Below are positions 51,755 to 61,813 of a DNA stretch of 64,000 bases, in pieces. The stretch comes from Ascoidea rubescens DSM 1968 (lineage: Eukaryota > Ascomycota > Saccharomycetes > Ascoideales > Ascoideaceae), in NCBI RefSeq assembly GCF_001661345.1, contig NW_017962913.1, positions 1,369,428-1,433,427 on the forward strand, given 5' to 3'. Each line of letters begins with the position of its first letter. The stretch's first letter is position 1. Under the pieces are notes generated by a model, which was not told the DNA's origin, searched no databases, and saw nothing but the letters and a program-made list of their open reading frames with translations. The translations under genes and the position numbers were made by a program.

Positions 51755-51960
51755 GGCTGGAGCTTCTCTTCATTGCTAACCTCCTTCTGGGCGCAAAGGA
51801 GTCTGATTATATCTGCTTCCCTTTTCGGCAAACGCTGCCCGGCTTTGCCTTTTGTGCGTGTTTGTGATTGCTCCTCTGTTGCTTCTTCTTCTTCTGCTGC
51901 TGCTGCTTCTGCTTCTTCTCCTAGAGCTCTCTGTGCCCCCCTACTCGAATTGATCCCACG

Positions 51961-52570
51961 ATGTCTCTCTATTATACTATGGTATGTTTGCTCTCTACTC
52001 TCGCCCCTATACACTGTACACACACTAACCCATCGATGTGATCCACAGGTATTCGCTATATTGGTGACCGAAATGGTCCTCTTTGCCTCGTTGTCATTGC
52101 CTTTGCCCAGCAAGCTCAGACGACCATTGTTGAAGACCATTAGCCAACCGTTTCAATCCAAACAGTTCAAGGTCGTTATGAGGTGTATATTGGCCTTCAT
52201 CTTGCTTTTGTTTGTCGATGCCTGGAACAAACTTTCTGCCATTGACCAGGAGCTCAAGCTATCTGAATCAATTGTCGCTGGCACTCCAAGAAGCGAAATC
52301 CAAGCTAAGAAATTCTATGCTCAAAGAAACTTGTATCTTTGTGGATTCTCCTTGTTTTTAACTTTGATTCTCAACAGAACTTACTCCTTGGTCGCTGAAT
52401 TGATCTTGACAAAGGATAAATTAAGAGCCAAGGGCATTGACCGATTTTCCGATAGCCCTTCTGCTGTTCAAATCAAGAAATTAAAAAAATTAATTGAAAA
52501 GAAAGATGAAGACATTGAAATCTTGAAACAAAAGGCAAAGGATTTATCCGGACAATATGACTCTTTATAA
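51961..52570 (+). CDS. YET3: BAP31-like ER protein (Yet1/Yet3 family), one intron
   Basis: The yeast homologue of mammalian BAP31, an ER membrane protein associated with the translocon. Exon 1 is 51961-51981 (MSLYYTM, seven codons), the intron 51982-52048 (67 nt), exon 2 52049-52570. The donor is GTATGT, a branch-like CACTAAC lies at 52022-52028, and the acceptor is CACAG. The 180-aa product has three membrane segments (VFAILVTEMVLFASLSLPLP; CILAFILLLFVDAW; LYLCGFSLFLTLILNRTYS) and a C-terminal coiled coil beginning near VQIKKLKKLIEKK. Yeast Yet3 starts MSLYYTLVFAILV, matching across the splice junction. Yet1 is an alternative name. It lacks the usual KKxx ending. Confidence 0.94.
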
Positions 52571-52771
52571 CTTCCTTTTCTCAAATCTATTGTTTTATGA
52601 TTTCATAATCTAATTTATCTAAATTTAAGCTCTAACTAAACTGAAATAAACTGAAATAAACTTACTTATTTTAATATTAAATTTACTATATATATATATA
52701 TAGACAATACTATATATAAATACATAATAACTACTTATTGAAAAGAAAACAAAAAAAAACAACTCATAAAT

Positions 52772-54793
52772 TTATTCTTTAGTATCATACGCACTACTTT
52801 TATGTTTTGGCTGAAATTGAAAATCCTTATTTGCTGGCCCTAAAAACATCTCACTTATCTTGATCCAATCTTTATAATCTGATGAGCCCAATAACGTCTC
52901 CATCTCATCTCTTCCTCTCCAATTTGGTGGTCTTTCATTCAATTTACTTGGCAACCTCTCCAATATTCCAACTGGAATATATCGATGAAAAAATGAAATG
53001 AATTCACATAAAAACCTTCTACTTAATCCAACTCCATATTCATCACTGCCCCAATGTTCTAACGCCAACTTGGAATACTCTTTTAATATCTCTAATCTTT
53101 CAGAACTACTCTTATCAATATGTTGCCTTTTATCGATTTCCTCAAATATCCAGGGCTTAATCAACCCTCCTCTAGCAATCATAACGCTATCAACTCCTTC
53201 TCTTGCCTGATTATTATAATAATCCTCATAATTATATACATCCCCATTTCCAACAAAAAACACTTTACTATCATCTCTCAACTCTTTATCTTCCATCTTA
53301 GCTAAATTCATTTCCTCAACAACTTTACCAACTTCTGCAATATAATCCCAATTACTTTCTTTAGTATATCTTTGTTGTCTTGATCTACCATGCAATGTAA
53401 TCACTTTGACATCTGTCTCGTTAATCAATCTTTTAACCAATGGTATGGCAGTTGGCTTATTGTCTCGAACTCCCATTCGAATCTTAACTGTAATGGGAAT
53501 TTCATCTGAACATGCATTCATTCCTTTTAAAATTCTAATCAATCTTGACGGTTGATCCATCAACGCAGACCCAGCTCCTGCTCTATATAACAAATCAATT
53601 GGACACCCACAATTTAAATTAATCTCAGAAACAGACGTCAATAATTTAGATATAGCTTCACTAGCCTTACATGCTTCCCAGTGTTTAGCTGTAGCTATTT
53701 GAACCCCAAACCCAGGATATTCCGAAATATGTGCTTTTGGTAATGCCCACTCACTATTAGACCCTTGAATTAATGGCAATGCTAACGCCATTTCGGAATA
53801 TGTAATATCTACATCATAAAGCTTTTTCAATAATCTTCTAAAGGGTAAATTTCCGACAGTTGTAAGTGGCGATAAGATTTTCTTATTGTTATAATCTAAT
53901 TTTTTTTTTTCACATGGTAAAAATGGTGGTTCAACATATTCATAATACTTTTGTTTGGTGTTTTCAGCCTTTTCATTTTCATTTTCATTATTTTCATTTT
54001 TCTCGTCTTTATTTTCATTTTCATTATTTTCATTTTCCTTGTCTATTTTCTTGTTTTTGTTTTTTTCCTTATCTTCTTTAGTGGTTTTATTAATTATATT
54101 ATTATTCTTGGTTAAAATATTCAAATATGGGATAAATTGTTCTGATTTTTCAAATTTATAGTTTTTTTTTTGTAATTTGTATTTAATTTCGCCTTCAAGA
54201 CAATTGATTTCCTTATCTGTTTTAGATGTTTTCTCATATTTTTCTAAATCTTTAACTAATGTTTTAGTCTCAAAATTAAAATGACTTGATAGCCAACGAC
54301 ATTTCAATCCGGCTGGACAATATCCAATGGCTTCAAAAACTGGACAGGCTCCCTCAATTTCCTTTTCTTTAGATTTTAAATAAAAATCAATATCATGAGT
54401 ATTTCTACAATTTTCTGCACCAAATTTACACTTTCTATTTAAATTGTCTGGATCAATTAAACTTGAACACAATCTAATAGTTTCATGTGGTTGACGTAAA
54501 TCTCTATTCTTATTTTGTCCTCTTTTCTTTTGCGATTTTTTAATATTTCGTTGTTTTTTTTTATTGAACTTATCGCCAGAGTCATTTACCGATAAGCTTT
54601 CATATTTAGGATTATTGTTGACATTTCCTTCCATCTCATCATCATCAATCGCTGGACGAATGACATTTTCAATTATATATTGTCTCTTAATTTGAGCTAC
54701 ACCCTTGATGTCCAAATGACTGTTTGATCTCTTAAGGGATCTAGGTTGAGATTCTAATTCGGTTTTTTTTTCACTGCTGGTTTCCTGTGTCAT
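52772..54793 (-). CDS. DUS3: tRNA-dihydrouridine(47) synthase (NAD(P)+)
   Basis: A flavoenzyme reducing U47 in the tRNA variable loop. The first ATG at 54793 gives 673 aa (yeast Dus3 is 668). Residues about 105-165 carry two CCCH-type zinc-finger motifs (KCKFGAENCRNTHD and CPVFEAIGYCPAGLKCRW). A Lys/Asn/Glu tract follows at about 230-270. The TIM-barrel Dus domain from about 310 has LSPLTTVGNLPFRRL, SEMALALPLI, INLNCGCPIDLLYRAGAG (catalytic Cys), VKIRMGVRDN, ITLHGRSRQQRYTKESNWDY and GNGDV (phosphate/FMN binding) plus MIARGGLIKPWIF. Neighbour DUS4 is divergent. No oddities apart from the Asn-rich insertion. Confidence 0.97.
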   Translation of the reverse strand: MTQETSSEKKTELESQPRSLKRSNSHLDIKGVAQIKRQYIIENVIRPAIDDDEMEGNVNNNPKYESLSVNDSGDKFNKKKQRNIKKSQKKRGQNKNRDLRQPHETIRLCSSLIDPDNLNRKCKFGAENCRNTHDIDFYLKSKEKEIEGACPVFEAIGYCPAGLKCRWLSSHFNFETKTLVKDLEKYEKTSKTDKEINCLEGEIKYKLQKKNYKFEKSEQFIPYLNILTKNNNIINKTTKEDKEKNKNKKIDKENENNENENKDEKNENNENENEKAENTKQKYYEYVEPPFLPCEKKKLDYNNKKILSPLTTVGNLPFRRLLKKLYDVDITYSEMALALPLIQGSNSEWALPKAHISEYPGFGVQIATAKHWEACKASEAISKLLTSVSEINLNCGCPIDLLYRAGAGSALMDQPSRLIRILKGMNACSDEIPITVKIRMGVRDNKPTAIPLVKRLINETDVKVITLHGRSRQQRYTKESNWDYIAEVGKVVEEMNLAKMEDKELRDDSKVFFVGNGDVYNYEDYYNNQAREGVDSVMIARGGLIKPWIFEEIDKRQHIDKSSSERLEILKEYSKLALEHWGSDEYGVGLSRRFLCEFISFFHRYIPVGILERLPSKLNERPPNWRGRDEMETLLGSSDYKDWIKISEMFLGPANKDFQFQPKHKSSAYDTKE

Positions 54794-55245
54794 TTTCAAT
54801 TGTCCAAGTGCTTCACTTTCTCAATTATTTCTTCAAAAATTGTCCACTGATAAATCTTGAAACAGAATTACACTTTGAAAAAAGTCAAAACAAAAAAATA
54901 GAAAAAAATAAAAAACTTTTTTTCTCCACCAAAATCTGAAAAATTTCGACAAAAAGCGGTCCGCAACTACCTTCCTAAAGCGGATAAGCAAAGAAATTTC
55001 CAAAATTTAAATCATTTTCTTTAACAAGAAATTGGCGAATTTTATCTTTTGAACTGTTTTTATCGTTGTTATCGTATCATCTCTATTATCTTTCGACCAT
55101 CTCTTGAGGGTGAATATATATATTGTTCATGTTATTTACCTATCATTCTTTTGGTTTTTCTCTCTTATAGATATATCACAACATCATAATTTTTTTTATT
55201 TTTTCCATAAAATCACACCAATTTAATATAATTTCCACTCTTAGT
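54794..55245. promoter_or_regulatory. shared DUS3/DUS4 divergent promoter
   Basis: This is a 452-bp intergenic region between two divergent tRNA-dihydrouridine synthase genes. It is AT-rich, without the GC island seen at other promoters. A GAAAAATTTC motif near 54939 resembles the RRPE element of ribosome-biogenesis genes; a PAC core (GATGAG) is not seen. CGGTCCGC and AAAGCGG motifs lie near 54957-54981. Confidence 0.45.
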
Positions 55246-56307
55246 ATGACTACAAAAGTTTCTCCATCTTTTGCTAGAATTTCACCAAGAAACTCAGCTC
55301 ATAATCCAATTAACATATTCAAAGAATGCAAAAAACAAGGCAGACCAGCTTTCATATCGGGGCCAATGGTCCGATATTCTAAACTACCCTTCAGAGAGTT
55401 GGTTCGTAATTATAATGTCGATATTGTGTATTCTCCAATGATTTTGGCTAGAGAATTTGTGAGAAACGAAATAGCAAGATGCAGTGATTTTACCACAAAT
55501 GATAAAGATCGTTCATTGGTTGTTCAAGTTGGTAGTAATAATGTTGTCGATTTTCTTAGATTTATTGAAATGATCCATCCATACTGCGATGCAATTGGAC
55601 TAAACTGCGGATGTCCAGTGAAGGAACAAGTGAGATCAGGAATTGGAGCAGCGTTAATGTCAGAGCCCGAAAAAGTGGCTGAAATGATAAAGGCAGCAAA
55701 GGATAAATTCGGAGATAAAGTCACTCTTGAGACTAAAATAAGAATCCATAAAGACATACAAGAAACAGTGAGATTTGTGAAAATGGTGGAAGCAGCAGGA
55801 GTCGATTGGATAACAGTTCATGGAAGAACCCAGACAACTCGGTCATCACAACCAGCCAATTTCGAGGCAATTAAAATCATAAAGGAATCAGTATCAGTTC
55901 CAGTTGTTGCTAACGGTGACTGTTTTTCATTAGAAGACGCCCATCGAATTGCAAATGATACAGGTGTCGATGGTGTTATGGCAGTTCGTGGTATATTAGA
56001 GAATCCTGCAATGTTTAGTGGATATAAACAGGTGCCTTGGGGTGCAATTGAGCGATTCTTTAGCATAGGCGTATCATATTCCTTGCCCTTCAGAGTGTTT
56101 CAACATCATTTGTCAACTATGCTTGAAAGTCAAATTTCCAAACAGCTTCGATTGGAATTGAACAACTGCAAAACTCTAGTTGAGTTGATTGACTGGTTTG
56201 ATGCACACTTCATGCTTCGAAGGTCCACAGAAGAAGGCTACGGGAAGGGCGTAGAGGTAGACTATTTGGTCAGACCCAAGGAAAACGAGTGCTCATTCAA
56301 CTTGTAA
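55246..56307 (+). CDS. DUS4: tRNA-dihydrouridine(20a/20b) synthase (NAD(P)+)
   Basis: It reduces U20a and U20b in the tRNA D-loop. The 353-aa product compares with yeast Dus4 at 367 aa. The Dus TIM-barrel is complete: FISGPMVRYSKLPFRELVRN, VYSPMILAREF, VQVGSNNV, DAIGLNCGCPVKEQVRSGIG (catalytic Cys), ETKIRIHKD, ITVHGRTQTTRSSQPANFEA, VVANGDCF and VMAVRGILENPAMF. The D-loop-specific SPM and RSGIGAALM wording fits Dus4 rather than Dus1 or Dus2. No zinc finger or other added domain is present. It is head-to-head with DUS3. Confidence 0.95.
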   Translation: MTTKVSPSFARISPRNSAHNPINIFKECKKQGRPAFISGPMVRYSKLPFRELVRNYNVDIVYSPMILAREFVRNEIARCSDFTTNDKDRSLVVQVGSNNVVDFLRFIEMIHPYCDAIGLNCGCPVKEQVRSGIGAALMSEPEKVAEMIKAAKDKFGDKVTLETKIRIHKDIQETVRFVKMVEAAGVDWITVHGRTQTTRSSQPANFEAIKIIKESVSVPVVANGDCFSLEDAHRIANDTGVDGVMAVRGILENPAMFSGYKQVPWGAIERFFSIGVSYSLPFRVFQHHLSTMLESQISKQLRLELNNCKTLVELIDWFDAHFMLRRSTEEGYGKGVEVDYLVRPKENECSFNL

Positions 56308-57252
56308 CATATCTCTAGCAAACACTGAACATCTTTCAGTTTATTTTCCAGTTTGCTCCATTTTTTTATCTTTCATCGCAGGTTCAGTTCGGCAAATATC
56401 CAGCTTTGTGGATCAAAACCATCAGAGAGGGTCAACTTCCTCGTGCTTAGAGCCCTGATTTTTTTGGGGGAGTGAAAAATCAAAAATTTCACTATGGTTT
56501 TTTGAAGAAACCTTTCTCTTCAGAAAATACTGCTGATGATGTGAGCAAGAGAGTAGGAATAGAACTGTTATTAGGGTATGTTTTATTTCCAGTGTTGAGA
56601 AGCAGAACTTTGAAAACAATAGGTGATGATACTTTTTATTTTTGTTTGAGCATTAGTACGAAGAAATCGTTTTGATTGATTCATTGCAATGAACTTTACT
56701 TGTTTTATAGTCATAGTTACACTGATATTTATTGTTTTCAAATTGATTTGATTTTTTAACTTACACAGCTTTTGGGTTTTTTATCTTAATAATGATTACT
56801 AACAATATGATTTGTTTTATTCATATAGATTTGATATTATATAAATCTCTAATACATTACATATTCCACTAGTTGTTTTTTTTCAAAGTTCCACGTTGTA
56901 GATTTGTAAATGCGTTTATATTTTAAATTTATTAAATGAAAATTTATCAGTCTTAGGAAAATACAAAAAAAAGAAAGAAAAAAAAAGGCAATAACAATAG
57001 ATTTTACAGAGCATTTTGAGATTATCATTAATTAATTATTTTGGAAAAATACAATATACATTTCATAAATAATTTTTAATGTAATATCTTCATATTATGT
57101 TGTATTATTTCATTTTAGTTTTTAGCTTTTAGTTTTTAGTCCTAAATTAATTTAATTAAAAATGTTTGGTTATTGTTTATTATGACAGACTGAATAAATA
57201 AAAAATGTATATTATATTATAATTATGATAATTACGATAATTAATAAATAAT
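56308..57252. other. convergent gap between DUS4 and RPL31
   Basis: AT-rich sequence containing both 3' flanks. Short overlapping frames around 56422-56675 on both strands are unconvincing. No RNA gene is seen. Confidence 0.5.
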
Positions 57253-58597
57253 TTATTCATCATCTTCGTCAACAACAACAGTTTCTAAACCCTTAGCAGA
57301 AGCAACAAAAACTGGTTCAACATAAGAAAATAATTTTTCAGAAGCATCTTCTTCTTCGTTACGTTTTCTTGAGATTTTAATTCTTAATCTGTATGGAACA
57401 CCTTGAATACCACGTTTCCAGATTTCTTGATTTAATTTTGGATCAATACGAACGTCTTTTGTGCCCATATGTAAAGTAGCAAATTTTTTAATTTCTTTAA
57501 CAGCCTTTGGAGCACGTTTTTTGAATTGTTTTCCAAACAACTAATAAAAGTAAGAGTTAGTAAATGTTTTAGATAAAAAAATCTCCTTTTCTTTTAAAAA
57601 AGAAAAAATCCATAAATATTATCGGTTATCAATAATTATTCAAAAAAAAAAAAAAAAAATTAATTATGATTGAATAACAGTAAACAATTCAGAATTTTAT
57701 ATTAAAAAATTTAATTAATTGTTTGTATGATTTTGTTTTGAAATAAAAAGTATAATTATGTTATATTAAAAATTATCATCGTGTTTTTGAAAATTTAATA
57801 TTGCAAAATATTTCTTATTTAAAGTTTGCTTAAATTTACTCAATTACTTAAGTATTTAATTTTATGTGATTTTCAATAATCTTGTTGTCTTTAGTGATTG
57901 TTCGGTTGAATTTATCAAGAAAAAAGTTTAATAATAAAAATCAGATAACTAATTTGAAATTCATCAAATTTTTGTTATGTATCTAATTGCAATTTTGTAT
58001 TTTTTAAATCGTATTTCCAGCTGCAGTTTAACTTTTTATTTTTTTATTATTCAATGTTTTTATTTTTCTATTTTTTTATTTTTTTATTTTTAATTTGTTT
58101 AATTTTTTGATATTATAAATCTTTATCTCAGAAAAGTAAAATAAAGAATAATTGTTTATGAAGTTGTATTTTATTAAAAAAACTAAGGACGTTTGCCTAT
58201 CTTTTAAAAATGGTTTAAAAATGATTTAAAAATACTATCAAATTAGAATTATTACAAAAATAAAATAAGATAATTGGATAATATTGAAAAATTAAAAAAT
58301 TGAGTAAATAGATCAATTTATGTGATAATTAATGGATTTTTAAATAATTATAGGGAGTTTTGATAGAGTTTTGATAAATTTTTAATAAAATTATTATGAA
58401 TTTTAATATATTTAGAATGATTTTAGTGAATTTCGGTAACTATTGATAATAAGATTCAATTGATTTTTTAATGATAATAATGATAATGATAATGATAATG
58501 ATGAATAATTGATAATGAAAATACGTACTCTTTTGTGGAGATTGATGGTATATTCACAAGTGACAACGTCTTTGAGAGCACTTCTATTGTTAGACAT
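57253..58597 (-). CDS. RPL31: 60S ribosomal protein eL31, one long intron
   Basis: A component of the large ribosomal subunit near the exit tunnel. Exon 1 is 58529-58597 (23 codons, ending YTINLHKR), the intron 57541-58528 (988 nt), and exon 2 57253-57540 (starting LFGKQFKKRAPKAVKEIKKF). The donor is GTACGT, and a perfect TACTAAC branch site lies on the minus strand at 57562-57556, only about 14 nt before the TTAG acceptor. The 118-aa protein aligns with yeast Rpl31 (113 aa), with the intron at the same place after INLHKR. The product is complete, ending SAKGLETVVVDEDDE. The intron is more than twice the length I recall for yeast (about 420 nt). Confidence 0.96.
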
Positions 58598-59048
58598 TTT
58601 TTATTATTTAAAAATTATGAATTATATTTGATTATATTTGAATTAATTTTGTCAACGATAATATATAATTGTCAATTTTTAAGTAATTGATTGATATTGG
58701 AGATTGATGAATGAAGTAATAGAAAATTGGAAATTTGAAAAAAAGAAGGTGCCAGAAAAAAAAACAGGTAGCACGTGCACAATAAGGTGTATAAAAGCAA
58801 ATGTATCACGCTTTTCAAATACTAAATGAGAGTAATTAGGAAATAAGAAATTGTATTTGTACAGGGTAGTGAATTTGAAGAGAGATGACGTTGTGAGCGA
58901 TGAGATATGAAAATCAATAAGTGCAAGCGTGATTGCAGTAAAGCCCTATTAGAATACACATGATGAGCGAGAATAGATGAGGGCTGCATTTTGAAGTTGA
59001 TTAGGGATATTTTGTTGATAAGAAGGGTAAAATAGATAAGAGAGAGAT
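58598..59048. promoter_or_regulatory. RPL31 promoter with CACGTG
   Basis: Gap between RPL31 and the upstream minus-strand gene. GCACGTGC at 58771-58778 holds a CACGTG about 175 bp upstream of the RPL31 ATG. In non-Saccharomyces yeasts ribosomal protein promoters commonly use Cbf1 with Tbf1, so this is a plausible Cbf1 site. A TATAAAAG on the plus strand lies at about 58790-58797. Confidence 0.5.
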
Positions 59049-60305
59049 TTATTCAAAAGTATATAGTTTATTTAAATTTTGTTTCCAAAAGGCAGTTAGG
59101 AATTGGGAATAATCAAGAGATTTTAATTGGTCAGAATCAGGAGTGAGGAGTGGATGAGTTGAAGATTGATCGTTTTTTAAGATATCTATATGGTTGTTGA
59201 AAGTTCTTAAATCCAATTCAGCTAAAGCGCAGAAACAACACAAAATTCTGCCAGTTATTCTAGTTTTTTTATGTAGCTCTAGTAGGTTGTCTATTGAGGA
59301 TATGGTTGGTGGTGATTTTAAGGGTTTGATTATATCGTTGTCTAAGATTGGGTTATACTTTAATAGGATTTTTTTCAAAGATAGAATTGAGTAGTTTGAA
59401 TCTAGATTTGAATTGTTTTGAGATGAGGAAGAGGATTGAAGTGAGTTTATGGATAAGAGTTTGTTGAAGTAGTATTCAGCGTTATCGTAATCACCATGTA
59501 TGAAAGAGATTAGAGTTGATAATAAAGCAAAATTCGAGGATAATTTTAGTTCATAATTAGTCAAGTTTTCGTCATTATTATGCTTATTATCGAGTGATTT
59601 GAAGTTTGAGTAATTGAGAATTGAGTTGGAGAAGGATATAAAAGTCAAGTAATCTCTTTTCAAGATTAAATCAGCAGCTATGTTATAGGAGATAATATGA
59701 ATCTTTAGATGATCAATTAGAGACAGATTTTGATTATCGAGGTTATTACTGAGGGTAAACCTTAATTGCCATATGATATCATATAGGGATTTGATGAAAT
59801 CAAAGGAGTGGTTTAGTCTGAGGATTAGGATAGATAGATTTAAAGGTAGTAGAAAAAGGGAGTTTTTATCGTTTAGTAGGATGGATAGTCTTTTGCTTTC
59901 TTCTCTTGCAAATTTTAGATGGTTGTTGGCAAAATTGTTTGAGAGGATTAGCGAAGACAATCTGATTTCCCAGATGCTGAATAGGGTTGTCTTGTTATAA
60001 ATTGAGATGTCAGTGTCGGCATTGGCGGATGAATTTGCAGTGTAGTTGGAGAGATAGAGTTTTGTCAAGTCGACAATGTTGAGGAAAGCAAGGAAGGCCT
60101 GGTTGTTGTCGGCAAGGATGTCGTTGTAGGCGAGACTCAAGAGATGGTTGATCTGGAGCACGATGGAGGAGGCAGACAAGTGAGAGGGAAGAGCGACCTT
60201 GCGTTCAGTGTGCGGAATGAGAACCAAGAGATTGGGGTCGGCAAGAGCAGTGACAATGGAGGCCTCGATGTCAATTGCACCGGGCTTGTTGCTGGAGGTG
60301 CTCAT
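59049..60305 (-). CDS. TPR-like helical protein resembling TRAPPC12
   Basis: The 418-aa product is largely alpha-helical with no membrane segment. The second half resembles the TPR region of TRAPPC12 in helix order. A FSIWEIRLSSLILSNN helix and PLNLSILILRLNHSFDFIKS come first. Then a paired repeat with DHLKIHIISYNIAADLILKRD precedes SSNFALLSTLISFIHGDYDN and AEYYFNKLL. The last is a typical TPR helix B signature (GDYxxAxxYFxxLL). TRAPPC12 acts in the TRAPP III tethering complex of the early secretory and autophagy pathways in animals and many fungi, and I know of no S. cerevisiae counterpart. A short Ser run lies near residue 300. The assignment is tentative; another TPR protein is possible. 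Confidence 0.62.
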   Translation of the reverse strand: MSTSSNKPGAIDIEASIVTALADPNLLVLIPHTERKVALPSHLSASSIVLQINHLLSLAYNDILADNNQAFLAFLNIVDLTKLYLSNYTANSSANADTDISIYNKTTLFSIWEIRLSSLILSNNFANNHLKFAREESKRLSILLNDKNSLFLLPLNLSILILRLNHSFDFIKSLYDIIWQLRFTLSNNLDNQNLSLIDHLKIHIISYNIAADLILKRDYLTFISFSNSILNYSNFKSLDNKHNNDENLTNYELKLSSNFALLSTLISFIHGDYDNAEYYFNKLLSINSLQSSSSSQNNSNLDSNYSILSLKKILLKYNPILDNDIIKPLKSPPTISSIDNLLELHKKTRITGRILCCFCALAELDLRTFNNHIDILKNDQSSTHPLLTPDSDQLKSLDYSQFLTAFWKQNLNKLYTFE

Positions 60306-61813
60306 GACGGTGCTGCTGGGATGGTGTCTGTGGTGCCTGTGGTGTTCCTGGTGTCTCTGGTGTATTTGGCGCTGCGACGCCGTCTAGCCAGCCGAGAACC
60401 CTGAAGCGCCGCCCCGTGGGCCGCGCTGAAACAGAGTTGCGCGTTTCGGAGCGGGAGTGTGCGTTGACCCGCAGCAGCACGCGCGGAGTGAGCGGCCGCC
60501 TTCTGGGCTGATTCCGCGCATTTTTGCCTGTGAGTCGGCTGGATTTGACGGAGATGGCGCGAACCTGCCAACAAGCCGGGCAGTGAGGCCAAAGGAGGCC
60601 GGAGCTGTCTTCTGACAAACGACGCATTGGTACCATCTGCCTATGCTGTTTTTGTCGAAAAGCCAGACGATTGGAGAACCGCACCTGATATATCGCTGTT
60701 TACCTACCAGTCATTTCCCTTTCCACTTTCATTTGCTTTACTTTGTCACTTTCTGCTTGGGTTCCTTTTCCAGCTTTCCTATTGTCGTTTTCACTGATCG
60801 TTTTCCTTCCTATTTTCCAATTTAATTTACAATTGCTTACCTTCTCCCATCTCAGACAACAATCATCAGATCAGAGTTTCATCCCTAGCAATAATCGCAA
60901 AGCTGTCTATTTTCGCTCACTTATCCTCACAAAACTTCTTATTTACCTCACTGTGAAGCCAACTTATCTGCTATCTAATTTCAATTCCTTTGACTGTATT
61001 TGCAAAATTTTAGCCAGGAAAAGTCAATAAAGGACATTATCACATTATCATTCTAATAACTTCAGTTTATCACTAATAAACAATAGCCCTTTTTTTTTCT
61101 CTCTTTCTCTCAACACTAATAATATCAATTCAATCTTTCATCCTTCGTCCTTCATCTTCTAACTAAAATCTCACTTATTATTTTTGTTTTCTGTCTGTTT
61201 GTTTTTTCTCTTTAGTCTATCACCTCTCTTTTTTTCCTATAGTTTTATTTTTGACTCCTAATTTAATTATTCTACTTAATAATATTTATTATATTTATTA
61301 TATTCAATATTATTCCTCATTATTTAAATCCTTATTTAATATTGAATTCATTTATTATCCAACTATTCTTAACTATTACATTACTCATACCAACCACTAT
61401 ACAAATCAATCAAAAGAATAAAAAAACAACAAAGAAAAAATTATTTTCACATCAAATCAGATCAAAATTATTTAATTATTGTCCTCTATTATATCTCATT
61501 GTTACACTTATAAGTTTAAACCTACATTAATAATTTAATAATTTAATAATTTAATAATTTAATTTAATATTACATTGAAATATTAACATTAATATTAAAA
61601 TTATATTGAATATATTGAAATATTAATATATTATTACAAAATAACAATATTACAACACATCAAAATTAAAATTAAAATTAAAATTAAAATTAAAATTAAT
61701 CGCCTACTCACAATCTCTTCATTTCTTTTACTTTTTTTTTCTCTTATAATCAACTATTGATTTTATTGTAATATACCTTCATTCTCACATATCTATCCAT
61801 CTAATATCCAATA
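60306..61813. promoter_or_regulatory. divergent region between the TPR protein and RAS
   Basis: From 60306 to about 60620 lies a GC- and CpG-rich island next to the TPR gene start. The rest is AT-rich, with simple repeats: TTTAATAA copies at about 61530-61562 and AAAATT copies at about 61665-61698. The last 1 kb before RAS is T-rich and contains no convincing frame. A long leader or regulatory region for RAS is likely. Confidence 0.5.

Noticed and set aside
56422-56675. Short frames on both strands downstream of DUS4
   Set aside because: Mutually antisense, short and without similarity; lies in a convergent 3' flank.
57541-58528. C/D snoRNA inside the RPL31 intron
   Set aside because: A TGATGA-like box exists on the minus strand near 57963, but no CTGA box lies at a suitable distance and no terminal stem was seen.
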